Below are positions 63,893 to 64,000 of a stretch of DNA of 64,000 bases, in pieces (position 1 is the stretch's first letter; every line of letters starts with the position of its first letter). Location: positions 186,001 through 250,000 of the forward strand of contig SADC01001192.1 of the NCBI GenBank assembly GCA_004194705.1, read 5' to 3'. The notes beneath the pieces were generated by a model. It had not been told where the DNA came from. It saw only the letters and a program-made list of their open reading frames with translations, and did not search any database. A program made the translations under genes and the position numbers. This DNA is from Ditylenchus dipsaci. Its lineage: Eukaryota > Nematoda > Chromadorea > Rhabditida > Anguinidae.

Positions 63893-64000
63893 CTGAAAAT
63901 TTTATGCTTTTAAAAATTCTCATATTTGTCTAAAAATAGTCAGGTTCCTAGTGAGAATCGAACTTATTGTATTTTTTTAATAGAAAAGAAATAAAAGTGA

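Overview
This looks like nuclear DNA from an invertebrate animal. It carries three recognisable metazoan genes, all split by GT-AG introns: a plexin (semaphorin receptor), a very large FAT-type cadherin and a casein kinase 1. Intron size is bimodal. Many introns are only about 40-60 bp, while others reach several kb and are packed with DNA transposons. I could not name the species from sequence alone.

Layout. 1-3106: a DNA element with long terminal inverted repeats, carrying an unidentified spliced ORF and a truncated spliced fragment of DNA topoisomerase III. 3404-14541 (+): the 3' part of a plexin gene (PSI and IPT domains, one membrane segment, C-terminal plexin GAP domain); its semaphorin domain lies outside the window. 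14542-17391: intergenic DNA with a duplicated fold-back element and tRNA-like sequence. 17392-63892 (-): the 3' part of a FAT-like protocadherin, with at least 15 clear cadherin repeats plus several degenerate ones, a juxtamembrane region, EGF x2, laminin G, EGF x3, a membrane helix and a tail of about 300 residues; its 5' end is beyond the window. 53999-55494 (+): an intact nine-exon casein kinase 1 alpha-like gene, nested antisense in an 8.4-kb intron of the cadherin gene.

The introns hold a dense, nested population of fold-back or MITE-like elements. For many I could read exact target-site duplications (TSDs). One set has 8-bp TSDs (hAT-like), including a family ending in TAGGGTTG..CAACCCTA whose interiors are unrelated palindromic modules. 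A second set has 9-bp TSDs (Mutator-like); several of these have terminal arms made of short tandem repeats. There are also pogo-like elements (TA duplications), a decayed Merlin transposon with its transposase, a dispersed TACCGTA family and a tRNA-derived short retroposon family. One 9-bp-TSD element sits inside a cadherin-coding exon.

Plexin and FAT proteins are both single-pass receptors that steer cell movement and polarity in animals, but nothing here shows the two genes act together. Many conserved exons (plexin ectodomain, FAT, TOP3A) contain one-base indels that break the frame, nearly all single-base losses, while the kinase gene and the plexin GAP exons are clean. I read this as uncorrected sequencing or assembly indels unless reads show otherwise.
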